Origin: Bacteroidia bacterium
GTDB lineage: Bacteria > Bacteroidota > Bacteroidia > Bacteroidales > UBA12481
Reading direction: 5' to 3'
NCBI GenBank assembly: GCA_026391235.1
Contig: JAPLDV010000169.1
Span: 1-6,497 of the forward strand
DNA: 6,497 nucleotides
Shown: positions 6,438 through 6,497 of the stretch, in pieces
Position numbering within the stretch: position 1 is the first letter of the stretch
Layout: each line of letters opens with the position of its first letter
The notes under the pieces: generated by a model
Told to the model about the DNA's origin: nothing
Database searches by the model: none
The model's input: only the letters and a program-made list of their open reading frames with translations
Program-made: the position numbers and the translations under genes

Positions 6438-6497
6438 CTAGTACGTCCTGGTAATCACAATCTTACCGTATAAAATCTGATTCGAGGTTTTTAAACG
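6438..6497 (-). CDS. C-terminal end of a probable T9SS type A sorting-domain protein (partial)
   Basis: The minus-strand frame open from the right edge encodes 19 residues, RLKTSNQILYGKIVITRTY, then a TAG stop at 6438-6440. The pattern of beta-strand, polar turn, then Gly-Lys-Ile-Val-Ile-Thr-Arg at the extreme C-terminus matches the last strand of the T9SS type A sorting domain. That domain directs secretion across the outer membrane in Bacteroidota. A terminator on the same strand 82 bases downstream supports a real gene end here. The passenger domain is outside the window, so the protein's function cannot be stated. The fragment is short, so the call rests on motif resemblance, strand and terminator together. 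Confidence 0.65.
   Translation of the reverse strand, partial: RLKTSNQILYGKIVITRTY

Overview
The window looks like chromosomal DNA of a Bacteroidota bacterium. Four independent signs support this. A fused CzcA-type RND pump and TolC-type outer-membrane factor form one long polypeptide, an arrangement typical of this phylum. A TAnnTTTG-type -7 promoter box sits just upstream of the first operon gene, and the starts lack clear Shine-Dalgarno sequences. A 19-residue tail at the right edge looks like the end of a type IX secretion (T9SS) type A sorting domain. Genus cannot be told from the sequence.

All recognised genes read on the minus strand, right to left. At the far right (6438-6497) is only the C-terminus of a probable T9SS-secreted protein. 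It is followed by a REP-like palindrome, a short TCACTTG heptad tract and a good minus-strand intrinsic terminator (6325-6355). Next come a G-rich heptad array (6244-6320) and a promoter (6218-6225). Then comes a three-gene metal-efflux operon: a small exported His/Cys-rich protein (5814-6200), the CzcA-TolC fusion (1346-5737) and a CzcB-type periplasmic adaptor lipoprotein (78-1262). A second heptad array (1-72), inverted relative to the first, begins 5 bases past the adaptor stop codon and runs off the left edge.

Together the operon encodes all three parts of a tripartite heavy-metal efflux system: inner-membrane proton/metal antiporter, outer-membrane channel and periplasmic adaptor, plus a probable periplasmic metal-binding accessory protein. 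By-eye comparison shows that the three methionines which bind Cu/Ag in CusA are absent, so a divalent cation (Zn, Co, Cd or Ni) is the better guess. No regulator is present in the window.

The efflux system itself is of a known type. The less ordinary points are the internal signal-like segment at the RND/TolC junction, the matching inverted heptad arrays (one with strong G-quadruplex potential) bracketing the operon, and the closeness of one array and an A7 tract to the operon promoter.
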